DNA from: an uncultured Gammaproteobacteria bacterium | GTDB taxonomy: Bacteria; Pseudomonadota; Gammaproteobacteria; GCA-001735895 | Assembly: GCA_947260025.1 (NCBI GenBank) | Contig: CAMYON010000027.1 | Span: forward strand, 1-33,513 | Reading direction: 5' to 3' | DNA: 33,513 nucleotides | In this document: piece by piece, positions 1 to 8,745 of the stretch | Position numbering within the stretch: position 1 is the stretch's first letter | How the letters are laid out: every line of letters starts with the position of its first letter | Notes under the pieces: generated by a model | Told to the model about the DNA's origin: nothing | What the model saw: the letters and a program-made list of their open reading frames with translations, nothing else | Database searches by the model: none | Translations under genes and position numbers: made by a program

Positions 1-1233
1 GAAGGGATTGTCGTCGTTGGCGCGCGACAGCGGCGAGACTTCGGTCGGGTACGCGGTGATAAAGGTTGGCTGCTGCAGCTGGTCTTCGACCGTTGCTTCG
101 AAGATCTCGATCTGCAGCTTACCGGCACCCCAGCCCGGCTCAGGCTTGATGCCGAGGCTGGTTGCCGCCTGACGGCAGTATTCGAGGTCCTCGAGCTGGC
201 TGGCATCGAGATCGGGATTGTACTTGATGATCGCATCCGCCACGCTCATGCGCGCAAACGGTTGATCGAGATCAAAATCCTGTCCCTGGTAGTGGATCTT
301 GCCCGAACCCAGGACCGTGTGCACCAGGCGCCGCATCATGTCCTCGGTCAGGTTCATGAAATCCTCGTAATCGGCGTAGGCCTGGTAAAATTCGAGCATC
401 GTGAACTCGGGATTGTGCCGGGTCGACAGTCCTTCGTTGCGAAAATTACGATTGATCTCGAATACCTGCTCGATACCGCCCACGACCAGGCGCTTGAGGT
501 ACAGCTCGGGCGCAACGCGCAGGTAAAGCGCGATATCGAGCGCGTTGTGATGGGTAATAAACGGGCGCGCCACCGCACCGCCGGGAATCACCTGCATCAT
601 CGGGGTCTCGACCTCGATGAATCCCGCGTCGATCATGTACTGGCGAATGAAATTGACCGCCTGGCTGCGAATCGCGAACACGCGCCGCGAATCGTCGTTC
701 ATGATCAGGTCCACGTAGCGCTGACGGTACTTGAGTTCCTGGTCGGACAGGCCGTGATATTTTTCCGGCAGCGGACGCAGCGACTTGGTTACCAGCACGA
801 GCGTCCTGACCTTGATCGTCAACTCCCCGGTCCTGGTCTGGAACAGAACGCCGGTAACCCCGAAGATATCGCCGATATCGCTCTGTTTGAAGGCTTCGTA
901 GTCTTCCTCGCCGATGGCGTCACGCTGCACGAAAATCTGCATCGTGCCGCTCAGATCACGCAGCTGCGCGAAGCTGGCCTTGCCCATGACGCGCTTGAAC
1001 ATCATGCGTCCCGCGAGGCTGACCTCGGTCGCCTGCGCTTCGAGCTGTTCGCGTGACAAATCGCCGTACTCGGCCGCCAGCGCGGCGGCGAAATCCTCGC
1101 GCCGGAAATGGTTCGGATAAGCCTTGCCCGCGGCGCGCAACTGCGCCAGCTTTTCGCGCCGTTGCGCGATATAGCGGTTTTCGTCCTGTTGCGGATCTTC
1201 GTTGCCTGGTTCAGCGTCGCTATGCTGATTCAT
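1..1233 (-). CDS. lysS: Lysyl-tRNA synthetase, class II (3' end outside the window)
   Basis: Charges tRNA-Lys with lysine in the cytoplasm. 411 codons are visible from the ATG at 1233; the family is about 500 residues, so roughly the last 90, including class II motif 3, lie beyond the left edge. The N-terminal OB-fold anticodon-binding domain spans about residues 71-150. The catalytic domain starts near 185, with motif 1 (EVETPM, 207-212) and motif 2 ([15 protein letters not shown], 264-278). Both match the bacterial LysS pattern. It lies 23 bp downstream of prfB on the same strand, the prfB-lysS order known from E. coli, so co-transcription is likely. The start is preceded by a weak CGGGA ribosome-binding sequence. 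Identity is secure; only the C-terminus is unseen. Confidence 0.97.
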   Translation of the reverse strand, partial: MNQHSDAEPGNEDPQQDENRYIAQRREKLAQLRAAGKAYPNHFRREDFAAALAAEYGDLSREQLEAQATEVSLAGRMMFKRVMGKASFAQLRDLSGTMQIFVQRDAIGEEDYEAFKQSDIGDIFGVTGVLFQTRTGELTIKVRTLVLVTKSLRPLPEKYHGLSDQELKYRQRYVDLIMNDDSRRVFAIRSQAVNFIRQYMIDAGFIEVETPMMQVIPGGAVARPFITHHNALDIALYLRVAPELYLKRLVVGGIEQVFEINRNFRNEGLSTRHNPEFTMLEFYQAYADYEDFMNLTEDMMRRLVHTVLGSGKIHYQGQDFDLDQPFARMSVADAIIKYNPDLDASQLEDLEYCRQAATSLGIKPEPGWGAGKLQIEIFEATVEDQLQQPTFITAYPTEVSPLSRANDDNPF

Positions 1234-1256
1234 ATTAATTCCCGTTACTGCTGTTC

Positions 1257-2352
1257 TTAAGCGCCACTCTTCAGACTGGCTTCGATAAATTGATCGAGGT
1301 CGCCGTCCAGCACCGCCTGGGTATTGCCGGTTTCGATCCCGGTGCGCAGGTCCTTGATGCGCGACTGGTCGAGCACGTAGGAGCGGATCTGGCTGCCCCA
1401 GCCGATGTCGGACTTCAGGTCCTCGATGCTTTGCGCCTTGGCGTTGCGTACCTGAATCTCGAGCTCGTACAACTTGGCCTTGAGCTGCTTCATCGCGGTC
1501 GCCTTGTTTTTGTGCTGCGAGCGATCATTCTGGCACTGTACCACGACATTGGTCGGCAGATGCGTAATACGCACCGCCGACTCGGTGCGGTTGACGTGCT
1601 GTCCGCCGGCGCCGCTGGCACGGTATACATCGATTCGCAGGTCGGAGGGGTCGATGTCAATCTCGATGTCATCCTCGATCTCGGGCGAGATAAATGCCGA
1701 GGCAAACGACGTATGGCGTCGGTTGCCGGAATCGAAGGGTGATTTGCGAACTAGTCGATGCACACCGGTTTCGGTGCGCAACCAGCCGAAGGCGTAAGGC
1801 CCCTCGAATCGAATCGTGGCGCTCTTGATACCGGCGACATCGCCTTCCGACACCTCGATCAACTCGGTCTTGAAGCCCTTGGCTTCGCCCCAGCGCAGGT
1901 ACATGCGCAACAGCATCTCGGCCCAGTCCTGCGCCTCGGTGCCGCCGGCCCCGGACTGGATGTCGAGGAAAGCATTATTGGCATCCATCTCACCGGAAAA
2001 CATGCGCCTGAACTCGAGCTCGGAGACGTTTTTCTCGACCGCTCCAAGATCGGTCTCGACCTCCGATACGGTTGCTGCATCCTCTTCGCCAGCCGCGAGT
2101 TCCAGCAATTCGGCGGCATCTACCAGGGCTTGCGAGCCCTGATCCAGTCCGTTGACTACAGCCTCGAGAGCGGCTTTTTCCTTTCCCAGGGACTGAGCGC
2201 GCTCGGGATCGCTCCAGACGTCCGGGTTCTCCAGTTCGAGCATGACTTCTTCCAGTTTTTCGCGCTTCTGGTCGTAGTCAAAGATACCCCCGCAGCAATT
2301 CGATCCTCGATTCGAGGTCCTCGATTTGCTGAGAAATGTGATTCGTCTCCAC
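1257..2352 (-). CDS. prfB: Peptide chain release factor 2 (programmed +1 frameshift)
   Basis: RF2 recognises UGA and UAA stop codons and triggers release of the nascent peptide. The product is made from two frames: 24 codons from a GTG start at 2352 ([16 protein letters not shown]...RGYL), an in-frame TGA at 2280-2278, then 340 codons in the +1 frame ending at TAA 1259-1257. The total of 364 residues matches E. coli RF2 (365). The long frame carries the SPF stop-recognition tripeptide (VRKSPFDSG) and the catalytic GGQ loop ([12 protein letters not shown]). The start was chosen because the N-terminus then aligns in length and ends in the conserved RGYL before the shift site; upstream sequence in that frame has no RF2 character. 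Probably in an operon with lysS. A gene caller that ignores frameshifting would start it falsely at 2243. Confidence 0.96.
2277..2291 (-). promoter_or_regulatory. RF2 programmed +1 frameshift site
   Basis: On the minus strand the sequence reads GGGGGTATCTTTGAC. This is the classical arrangement: an internal Shine-Dalgarno-like G run (2287-2291), a short spacer, the slippery CTT codon, and a TGA stop followed by C (CTT-TGA-C at 2283-2277). In E. coli low RF2 slows termination at this UGA, and the ribosome shifts +1 to make full-length RF2, giving autoregulation. The site is nearly identical to the E. coli one, and the reading frame on each side encodes RF2, so the same control is expected here. 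Confidence 0.95.
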
Positions 2353-2381
2353 GCTGATCGCCTGTATTTGAAAAAACGCGC

Positions 2382-2411
2382 ATTCTACCCGATCTAAATT
2401 GATAATATCAC
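2382..2411 (-). promoter_or_regulatory. Candidate sigma70 promoter for prfB-lysS
   Basis: On the minus strand there is GTGATA (2411-2406, 4/6 to TTGACA), an 18-bp spacer, and TAGAAT (2387-2382, 5/6 to TATAAT). It lies about 30 bp before the GTG start of prfB in the divergent gap with the coiled-coil gene. Found by eye only. Confidence 0.35.
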
Positions 2412-2484
2412 CCGCTCTACCCTGTTTTTCCGTTCGCCATTGGGCTAAAATGTGCCGCCGATTTTTCCGACTACGAGGTAACAA

Positions 2485-3222
2485 GTGTCACAAGATGTTG
2501 AGGTTCAATTGCAGGTCTGGAAGGACCTTGCGATCAGTAAACAAATTCTGATGGGCGCCGCCACCGACGCGCTTGGACTGAATGCGGAATGCACCACCGA
2601 AGAACTTAAGGCCGCGCTGAACGAGGCGATTCAGCGCGCTAAAGACGCCGATATCAACATCCAGCAAACCCGTAGCCATGCGGAACAGCAAGTCGCTGAA
2701 TTTCGCAGCCAGGCCGAAGCCGCGGAAAAGGTCCGCGTCGAAGCCGAGGAGACGGTTACCGCCGCGCTCGAGGCACGCGAGCAGGCCGAGCGCCAGCTGG
2801 CCACGGGCAAGGCTGATAATGCCGAGGCGCTGAAGAAGGCCAGGGCCGAGGTTGCCGATAAGCAAAACAAGCTCAAGGCAATATCGAAGGCACTGGCCGA
2901 CACCCCGGAAAATGTCGTACGCAAATTAAAAACCCTGAAAAAGCAGAAAATGGATGAAGCCAAGCTGCGCGGTCAGGCCGAGTCCAGGCTGCAGTCGATG
3001 CGCAAGGAAAAAGCGAAACTCGAGAACGAGCTGGAAGCAAACAAGTCGGCACTCGAGACCGCCGCCAAGCTGTCGCAGCAGCTGCGGGAAATGCACGAAA
3101 CCTGCGTCAAGGCAGAAGCCACCATCGCGGGCCTAAGCGACAACAAGAAGGATCAGATCACGGTACCCGAACTGGACCAGGCCGCACTCGAATCACTGGA
3201 ACAGGCGCTCGGCGAACAATAA
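2485..3222 (+). CDS. Coiled-coil protein of unknown function
   Basis: I do not recognise the family. The product has 245 residues, is rich in Ala, Glu, Lys and Gln, and is almost certainly helical. A small N-terminal segment (about 1-45, containing DLAISKQILMGAATDALGL) precedes a long charged heptad-like region from about 46 to 215 (EAEETVTAALEAREQAERQL and similar) that should form a coiled coil. The C-terminus ends in an acidic tail (VPELDQAALESLEQALGEQ). No signal peptide or membrane segment is seen, so it is likely cytoplasmic. The GTG start at 2485 has GAGG at 2475-2478, six bases upstream. It is divergent from prfB and convergent with the histidine kinase gene, whose stop lies six bases from its own. 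A structural or scaffold role is possible, but nothing in the sequence proves one. Confidence 0.8.
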   Translation: MSQDVEVQLQVWKDLAISKQILMGAATDALGLNAECTTEELKAALNEAIQRAKDADINIQQTRSHAEQQVAEFRSQAEAAEKVRVEAEETVTAALEAREQAERQLATGKADNAEALKKARAEVADKQNKLKAISKALADTPENVVRKLKTLKKQKMDEAKLRGQAESRLQSMRKEKAKLENELEANKSALETAAKLSQQLREMHETCVKAEATIAGLSDNKKDQITVPELDQAALESLEQALGEQ

Positions 3223-3228
3223 TACCCG

Positions 3229-6200
3229 CTAGTCGCGCTGCGGCGCCTGCCACGGAATTTCGAAAAGGATGCTGGTGCCCTGCCGGGCATTGTTTTCAGC
3301 CCAGATGCGGCCACGATGCAAATCGATGATCTCGCGACAGATCGCGAGGCCGAGGCCGGTGCCGCCGGTCTGGTTACGATTCCCTGAACTCTGGTAAAAC
3401 TTGTCGAATACCTGGTCGAGTTCTGCCTCGGGGATACCGATTCCCTCGTCGGACACCTGCATCCGGCAAGCATTTTTCAGACACTCGAGCCGGATTTTGA
3501 CCTCGGCTCCCTCGGGGCTGAACTTGATCGCGTTGGCAATAATGTTGGTTATCACCTGCAATATCCGGTTGCGATCGCAAACGCAGCCGGTTGTAGCGGA
3601 AATCGCCTCGAACTCACAGTGCAGATTCTTTTCGCGCAGGCGCACACCCTGCTCCGTGACGCAGGCCTTGACCAGGTCGGCGAGATCGACCGGTGTCATA
3701 TCGAGGCGCATCTTGCCCGCTTCCAGCTTGGACAGGTCGAGCAGATCGTTCAACAGGTACAGCAGGCGCGTGCCGCTAACCTGAATATTTTCCAAATACC
3801 GGCGTAGCTTTTCCTGGCTCAGAGTTTCCAGTCGTTTGAGCCCGAGCTCGGTAAAACTCAGGATGCCGTGCATCGGGGTGCGCAATTCGTGGCTCATCGA
3901 GGCGAGAAACTCCGACTTGGCCTCGTTCGCCCGTTCCGCAGCCTCGCGTGCATTCTGTAATTCGGTTACGTCGACGTGCATACCCACGCGCGCACCGTTC
4001 GGCAGGCGACGCACGGCGATCTGAATCGAACGGCCGTCGGTCAGGCGATCGATAAACGTGGCGTTTTCAGCGCGTTGACGCTTGATGCGCTGCTGTAACC
4101 ACTCTTCCGGATTGACCTGGGCCTCCCGGTAAACACCCATGTCGGCGCCGTACTGCAGGAATCGCTCGAATGGAATGCCCTCGTTGATGAAGAATTGCTG
4201 CGTCGGATATAGATCGAAAAACTTGCGATTGAAACGCTCGATGTAACCCTCCGCGTTCACCATCAGAAAACCGCCAGGCACGTTTTCGATTGCGGCTTCG
4301 AGCATCCTGTCGGATGACAGCTTTTCGCGTTCGGCCTGCCTGCGGTCGGTGACATCCTGCAGCGTTCCAACCGACTCCACTACCCTGCCATCACGCCGGA
4401 TCGCCGGGCTTATCCGCTCGACGATATGTCGCACTGCACCGCCGGGATGCACGATACGGTATTCAATATTTAACAGCTGGTCACCAGCGAGGTATTTTTC
4501 GTAAGCCTTCATCACGCGCTCTAGATCATCGGGATGAAACAATCTGTCACGTTGTTGACGGGTTTGGTTGAGAAGGTACTCGGTCGACCGTCCCCAAATC
4601 CTGGTGAACTCCGCACTGCAGGATATCAACCGGTCCCGCTCCTCGTCCCACCGAAAACTACCCACCTTGGCAATACTCTGGGCCTCTTCGAGTTCCGACT
4701 CGATACGTCTCGACTCGGTGATATCCTGCAGTGTCCACAATTGCTCGACGCTCTTGCCATCTCGCTTCAGCGAGGTTTCGCCACGCTCGATCACATGACG
4801 AATCTCGCCATCCGGGCGCACGATACGGAACCTGATTTCAGAAAGTCCGTCATGGGTATAGGAGAGCTCGAATTCCTCCGTTACTCTCTCCAGGTCATCT
4901 AAATGTATACCGAAGAAATTATCGGACTCGACCTTTGCCAGCAGCTCCGCTTTGGGCCAGCCGCAAATCCGCGCAAATTCGTCACTGCATGAAAGCATTC
5001 GCCTGTTTTCGAGATCCCAGCGAAAACTACCGATCCTGGCGATTTGCTGGGCTGTCTTGAACTCCGCTTCGATACGCCGGGATTCGGTGACATCCTGAAG
5101 CGTACCCAACTGCTCGATGACCTTGCCACCGCGCCTGACAGCGGTGTCCCCACGCTCGACCACATGGCGAATTTCACCATCTGGCCGCACGACGCGATAT
5201 TCGATTTCGTATATCTCATCGGTTACATCCGCCCTGGCATAAGCCCGGGACAATCTCTCACGATCATCCGGATGCACTCCAATTAGCATATCCTCGGCGG
5301 CCTCGAGCAACTCTTCTAATGGCCTGCCGTGAATTCGCGCGAATTCCACCGTGGCGGATATCAATCGACTTTTCTCGACGTCCCAACGAAAGCTGCCGAT
5401 CTGGCCTATACGCTGCGCCTGTTCGAGTTCTGCCTCGATTTGCTTGGAGGCCGTGATGTCGACCCGTAAGCCGACGATTCCGCCGCCCGGAAGTTTCTGG
5501 TCGATAATTCGAACCCAGGTTCCATTCGCCAGTTGTTGATCGAAAGCCCCGGTAGGATTTTTATGCAGCTCGACTCGATGCTTTATCCAGTCTTCCTGTT
5601 CCTCGTCCGTTGCGAATTGTTTGGTACCCGCATAGGCGCGCGCAATTTCTTCGAAACTGGTGCCGGGTTCGAATTTATCCTCGATAACGGAATACAGGTC
5701 GCGGTATCGCGCGTTGCACATCACCAGCCGACCATCCGCATCGAACAGCACGAATCCGTCGTTCAACAAATTTGTTGCGGTGAAGATCAGGTCTTGCGAG
5801 TGCGTTTGCCGGGCTTGTTGTTCGCTGGCAGCGACCACTTCGTATGCAGAACCCCGGTAGCCCAGAAATTCGCCGTTATCGTCGTAATACGGCTTGCCAT
5901 TAATTCGATATCGAATGATTCGTCCTTCGGCAATGCGTCCCCGGTACTCGATATCAACCAGCGGCAACCGGTTCTCGATACAGTGCCGGTACTTCCGCCA
6001 GCTCGCTTGTTCTTCCGGGTTATCGCATTCGAGGCGCAACTCTTCGCGGGTTCTGCCGAGAACATCCTCGGGCCTGGCGCCGGTAACTTCGAACACATGT
6101 GACGACACAAATACGAAACGATTGGCCGTATCGGTTTCCCAGAACCAGTCGCTCGAGGATTCGGCGTACTGTTGGAATCGATCCTCGGTTCGCCGCAGCT

Positions 6201-6456
6201 CGCCGGTGCGCCGATCGAATTCGCCCTCGAGGTCCCTTCGCAGCCGCTCCAGGTTGCCACGCAGTAGCAAGGAAACGAAGTAGGTCAGTCCGCAGCCAAT
6301 CAGAAAGGGAATAGCGAGGGTTGCCAGGCTGATCTTTTCGAAACCAAAACTGAATCCCTGCACCAGGATTGCTACCAACATCAGCGCTACGCCACCGCTG
6401 AGTGCAACGATGATGTTGGAAAACCTGGCTGATTTCGAACTCAAAATCTGCGACAT
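3229..6456 (-). CDS. Membrane sensor histidine kinase with six PAS-type domains
   Basis: A 1075-residue two-component sensor kinase. Two membrane segments (about 14-34 and 43-65) form a short hairpin with no sizeable periplasmic domain, followed by a linker helix. Cytoplasmic sensor modules follow: PAS at about 95-210; a PAS_7-like domain at about 222-335; three consecutive PAS_3-like copies starting with GSFRWD at 354, 476 and 599; and another PAS_7-like domain at about 715-830. The HisKA H-box is SHELRTPMHG, with H856 as the phosphorylated residue. The ATPase domain has the N box (NIIANAIKFSP), G1 (DEGIGIP) and G2 (GGTGLGLAI). There is no receiver domain and no adjacent response regulator, so the partner is unknown. 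It sits 38 bp downstream of the decarboxylase stop and may share its transcript. The AAGGA before the ATG is only one base away, so a slightly later start is possible. Confidence 0.93.
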   Translation of the reverse strand: MSQILSSKSARFSNIIVALSGGVALMLVAILVQGFSFGFEKISLATLAIPFLIGCGLTYFVSLLLRGNLERLRRDLEGEFDRRTGELRRTEDRFQQYAESSSDWFWETDTANRFVFVSSHVFEVTGARPEDVLGRTREELRLECDNPEEQASWRKYRHCIENRLPLVDIEYRGRIAEGRIIRYRINGKPYYDDNGEFLGYRGSAYEVVAASEQQARQTHSQDLIFTATNLLNDGFVLFDADGRLVMCNARYRDLYSVIEDKFEPGTSFEEIARAYAGTKQFATDEEQEDWIKHRVELHKNPTGAFDQQLANGTWVRIIDQKLPGGGIVGLRVDITASKQIEAELEQAQRIGQIGSFRWDVEKSRLISATVEFARIHGRPLEELLEAAEDMLIGVHPDDRERLSRAYARADVTDEIYEIEYRVVRPDGEIRHVVERGDTAVRRGGKVIEQLGTLQDVTESRRIEAEFKTAQQIARIGSFRWDLENRRMLSCSDEFARICGWPKAELLAKVESDNFFGIHLDDLERVTEEFELSYTHDGLSEIRFRIVRPDGEIRHVIERGETSLKRDGKSVEQLWTLQDITESRRIESELEEAQSIAKVGSFRWDEERDRLISCSAEFTRIWGRSTEYLLNQTRQQRDRLFHPDDLERVMKAYEKYLAGDQLLNIEYRIVHPGGAVRHIVERISPAIRRDGRVVESVGTLQDVTDRRQAEREKLSSDRMLEAAIENVPGGFLMVNAEGYIERFNRKFFDLYPTQQFFINEGIPFERFLQYGADMGVYREAQVNPEEWLQQRIKRQRAENATFIDRLTDGRSIQIAVRRLPNGARVGMHVDVTELQNAREAAERANEAKSEFLASMSHELRTPMHGILSFTELGLKRLETLSQEKLRRYLENIQVSGTRLLYLLNDLLDLSKLEAGKMRLDMTPVDLADLVKACVTEQGVRLREKNLHCEFEAISATTGCVCDRNRILQVITNIIANAIKFSPEGAEVKIRLECLKNACRMQVSDEGIGIPEAELDQVFDKFYQSSGNRNQTGGTGLGLAICREIIDLHRGRIWAENNARQGTSILFEIPWQAPQRD
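4320..5409 (-). repeat. Three tandem PAS_3-like coding modules in the histidine kinase
   Basis: Residues about 350-713 of the kinase are three successive copies of a module of about 122 residues. Each begins IG/VGSFRWD and runs through EFxRIxGxxxE, HPDDxERV or HLDDLERV, xIEYRIVRPDGEIRH, VERG or its variant, and ends TLQDVTESRR or similar. Copy starts are 122 and 123 residues apart. At DNA level the copies are clearly related but diverged, so the duplication is not recent. Confidence 0.85.
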
Positions 6457-6494
6457 ATCCTTACTGGCTGCTTGCTACCGGGTGTCAGCGGATC

Positions 6495-7645
6495 CTATCT
6501 CGCCTGCGGCAGCAGCGGCGGGGCGTCGACCGAAACAAAGGTTTCCGGAAAAAAACCGTTGAAGCGGGTCGCCGCCGAGTTGCTGTAGGCCCCGGTTTGC
6601 CCGATTTCGATCCAGTCGCCCTCCTCGGCGTCCACCGGCAGGTAAAACGGTGCCGGCAATATGTCGAGGTTATCGCAGGTCGGTCCCAGAATCGTAAAAT
6701 CCTGGTACTCATCGGATTGATCAGGCGCGCGGGTAATTTCATCTTTCCCATCAGGGTTTCCGAGAGGCTCTGGTAAACCCCGTCGTTGATGTAAAGCTTG
6801 TTATCCTTGCGCAGCTGTACCTGCGTCAACAGGCTGCAGCCGCTGGCCACCAGTGCGCGCCCCGGTTCGCACATCAAAACGCAATCGCGACGCAGGCGCG
6901 ACTGGTCGACGGCTTGCTGGATCGCTTCGAAATAGGCGCCGAGCTCGGGTGGTCGGTCGTCCTCGTAGAGGGCCGGAAACCCGCCACCGACGTCGAGATA
7001 ATGCACCGGTACGTTCGCTTTCTCGATGACGTCGAGCGCGGTATTGACGCCGTCGACAAAGGCCTGCGGCGTGCGGCACTGCGAGCCCACGTGGAAAGCG
7101 ACCCCGGTCTGAAAATGCGCATCATGCACCTGCTGCAGCAATTTCGGCGCGTCCTCGGCCGCGATGCCGAACTTGTCCGATAACTGGTATTGCGCATCGT
7201 GTACCGGCGTTACGATCCTTACCAGCACTACCTTGCCGTCGCCACCGCCGGTGACATCGATGATTTTGTTGAGCTCCTTTTCGTGATCGATCACGTAATG
7301 ATCGACCCCGTAAACCTGGTGCGCCGTCATAATCGAGGCACGCGGTTTCACCGGGTGCATGAAGTAGCAGTCGGCCTGCGGCAAATGTTCTCGCACCAGC
7401 GCAATTTCCGCCAGCGAGGCGGTGTCGAAGTGCCGAATTCCGGCCTCGTAAAGCGCCTGCAGCACGGCCAGATGAGGGTTGCATTTGACCGCGTACATGA
7501 CGCGGCCCGGGAAGCTGTCGAGAAAGTAACTCGCCTGGCGCTTGAGTTCCGCCGGGCGCAGACAATAAACGGGGTAACCCGGTTTCAATTCGTTTACGAC
7601 ATCTTCGACGGTCGCAAATTTGGGTAGCTGGTTGATGGCTGACAT
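6495..7645 (-). pseudogene. Group IV PLP-dependent decarboxylase (ornithine decarboxylase type), frame broken
   Basis: A eukaryotic-type (alanine racemase fold) ornithine/lysine/diaminopimelate decarboxylase relative, expected to make a polyamine such as putrescine. From ATG 7645 the first frame encodes the PLP lysine in YAVKCNP (K54), HVGSQCRT, DVGGGFP (218-224), CEPGRALV (E260) and INDGVYQS. After ARLINP (residue 311) this frame loses all family similarity. The other frame, from 6713, continues DEYQDFTILGPTCDNLDI, then GAYSNSAATRFNGF, to a TAG at 6497-6495. These carry the active-site Cys (GPTCD) and the Tyr of GAYS. Restoring one base near 6713-6715 gives a normal protein of about 384 residues. 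It is either a real 1-bp deletion or a sequencing error; no slippery motif suggests programmed shifting. Left in frame one, the gene reads nonsense to 6485. Exact substrate is not provable. Confidence 0.85.
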
Positions 7646-7674
7646 CGGCTTGACTCGGATTGTTTGGGGTATTC

Positions 7675-7680
7675 TCGCAC
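7675..7680 (-). promoter_or_regulatory. Possible -10 element before the decarboxylase
   Basis: In the 61-bp gap upstream of the decarboxylase the minus strand carries TATACT near this position, 5/6 to the sigma70 -10 consensus, about 30 bp before the ATG. No good -35 was found at 16-18 bp, so this is weak. The gene may rely on read-through from pepN. Confidence 0.2.
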
Positions 7681-7706
7681 AGTATAGCGGTTATAAGTAT
7701 CTTCGC

Positions 7707-8738
7707 TCAGGGCGTTCGAAACTCTTGATCCCAGGTCATGAGGTTACGCGGCCGTCGCCAGAATTTGAGTCCCGCTACCGGGGTCAGCTCGAAATCGAAT
7801 TCGAACCCGGCACGCAGCCTCAACCGCCTGCGTTTCTTATCGACGATGTTCAAAAGCGGTGTTAGCAGGCTCGCTTCGATATCGAGCAACAGCTGGTCGA
7901 GCTCGGTGGCAACCCCGGTCTTCAGCAATTCGAGCAGGCGCAGATCGATGCAGACCGCATCGATACTCGCGTCCAGGTCAGCCAGTTCTCCGAGCTTCGG
8001 GGTCTTCAATCCCAGGCTTTCGGCGAAACGATTCAAGATCGGATCGTCGCAGCACCAGGCAAGGTTTCTCGCGTACTGCTGCGGCAAGACGCCCCCGCCC
8101 CAGAACCACAGGCTGTTTGCCGGCAGACGCCCACTGCGAACGCGCTCCTGGTTGACCGGGTGCTGATGCATGAACATCTGGATTTCGTTGAGCAGTTTGT
8201 ACCAGCGCAGGTTGTCACGCGACTGTTGGATGAAGGGATTTGCCGGCTTGCCGAGTACCGACAGGATATGAGGGTAGTGAGTCGGTGCCTCGAGCTCGTT
8301 CAGGGTCATTAAAAACAGGTCATCGGCAACGACATCTATATCAAAATCTACTTTAAATAAGTCTTTTAAGTCATTGATAATAATAGTTATATCATCAAGA
8401 TTATCTGAGTTTTTCTGGATCGGCACGATGATTGCGCTATGCAAATCGGGCTGCAAATGGACCGCCTGAAACAGCAGCGATCGGCTCGCCTTCTCGATAC
8501 CGGAGGGCGCGCAGGACTGCGCCAGCGGCAGACCGGGTGCGAGGGATTCCTGGGGCGTCGGCAAATCGAGCACCTGGCGCAGCACCGAATCGATGGTAAA
8601 AGCCTGGTTGGGCATCGTATTCGCCTGTCGCAGTATCCGGTTCAGACCGGGCAGCTTCTCGGCCAGCAGTTCGGGCGCCAGTTCGGACAGCGGCAAATCG
8701 AACAGGCCCGGCAGCACCAGATCAAGATTCCCCGACAT
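7707..8738 (-). CDS. RpfE-like protein of unknown function
   Basis: A 343-residue soluble protein with no signal peptide. It resembles a conserved proteobacterial family that includes Xanthomonas RpfE, sometimes annotated as phosphoglycerate-mutase-related. The telling segment is KLLNEIQMFMHQHPVN at about 181-196, followed by the GRLPANSLWFWGGG block at about 203-216; the VHLQPD motif near 93 also fits. The biochemical role is unknown. It starts 7 bp after the pepN stop, so it is very likely translated from the pepN message, and it is followed after 61 bp by the decarboxylase. Residues about 107-140 are encoded by unusually AT-rich DNA unlike the rest of the gene. Family assignment is from memory of motifs. 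Confidence 0.72.
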   Translation of the reverse strand: MSGNLDLVLPGLFDLPLSELAPELLAEKLPGLNRILRQANTMPNQAFTIDSVLRQVLDLPTPQESLAPGLPLAQSCAPSGIEKASRSLLFQAVHLQPDLHSAIIVPIQKNSDNLDDITIIINDLKDLFKVDFDIDVVADDLFLMTLNELEAPTHYPHILSVLGKPANPFIQQSRDNLRWYKLLNEIQMFMHQHPVNQERVRSGRLPANSLWFWGGGVLPQQYARNLAWCCDDPILNRFAESLGLKTPKLGELADLDASIDAVCIDLRLLELLKTGVATELDQLLLDIEASLLTPLLNIVDKKRRRLRLRAGFEFDFELTPVAGLKFWRRPRNLMTWDQEFRTP

Positions 8739-8745
8739 CGCCGAC

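Noticed and set aside
262-1056. 264-codon plus-strand frame opposite lysS
   Set aside because: LysS on the minus strand is unambiguous, with class II motifs; this is its shadow.
2278-2484. 68-codon minus-strand frame as a separate small gene
   Set aside because: Its last 24 codons are the RF2 N-terminus before the programmed frameshift; the upstream part has no protein character and overlaps the promoter region.
6485-6712. Arg/Pro-rich C-terminus of the decarboxylase in its first frame
   Set aside because: It has no family similarity, while the alternative frame gives GPTCD and GAYS motifs, so the first-frame tail is an artefact of the frame break.
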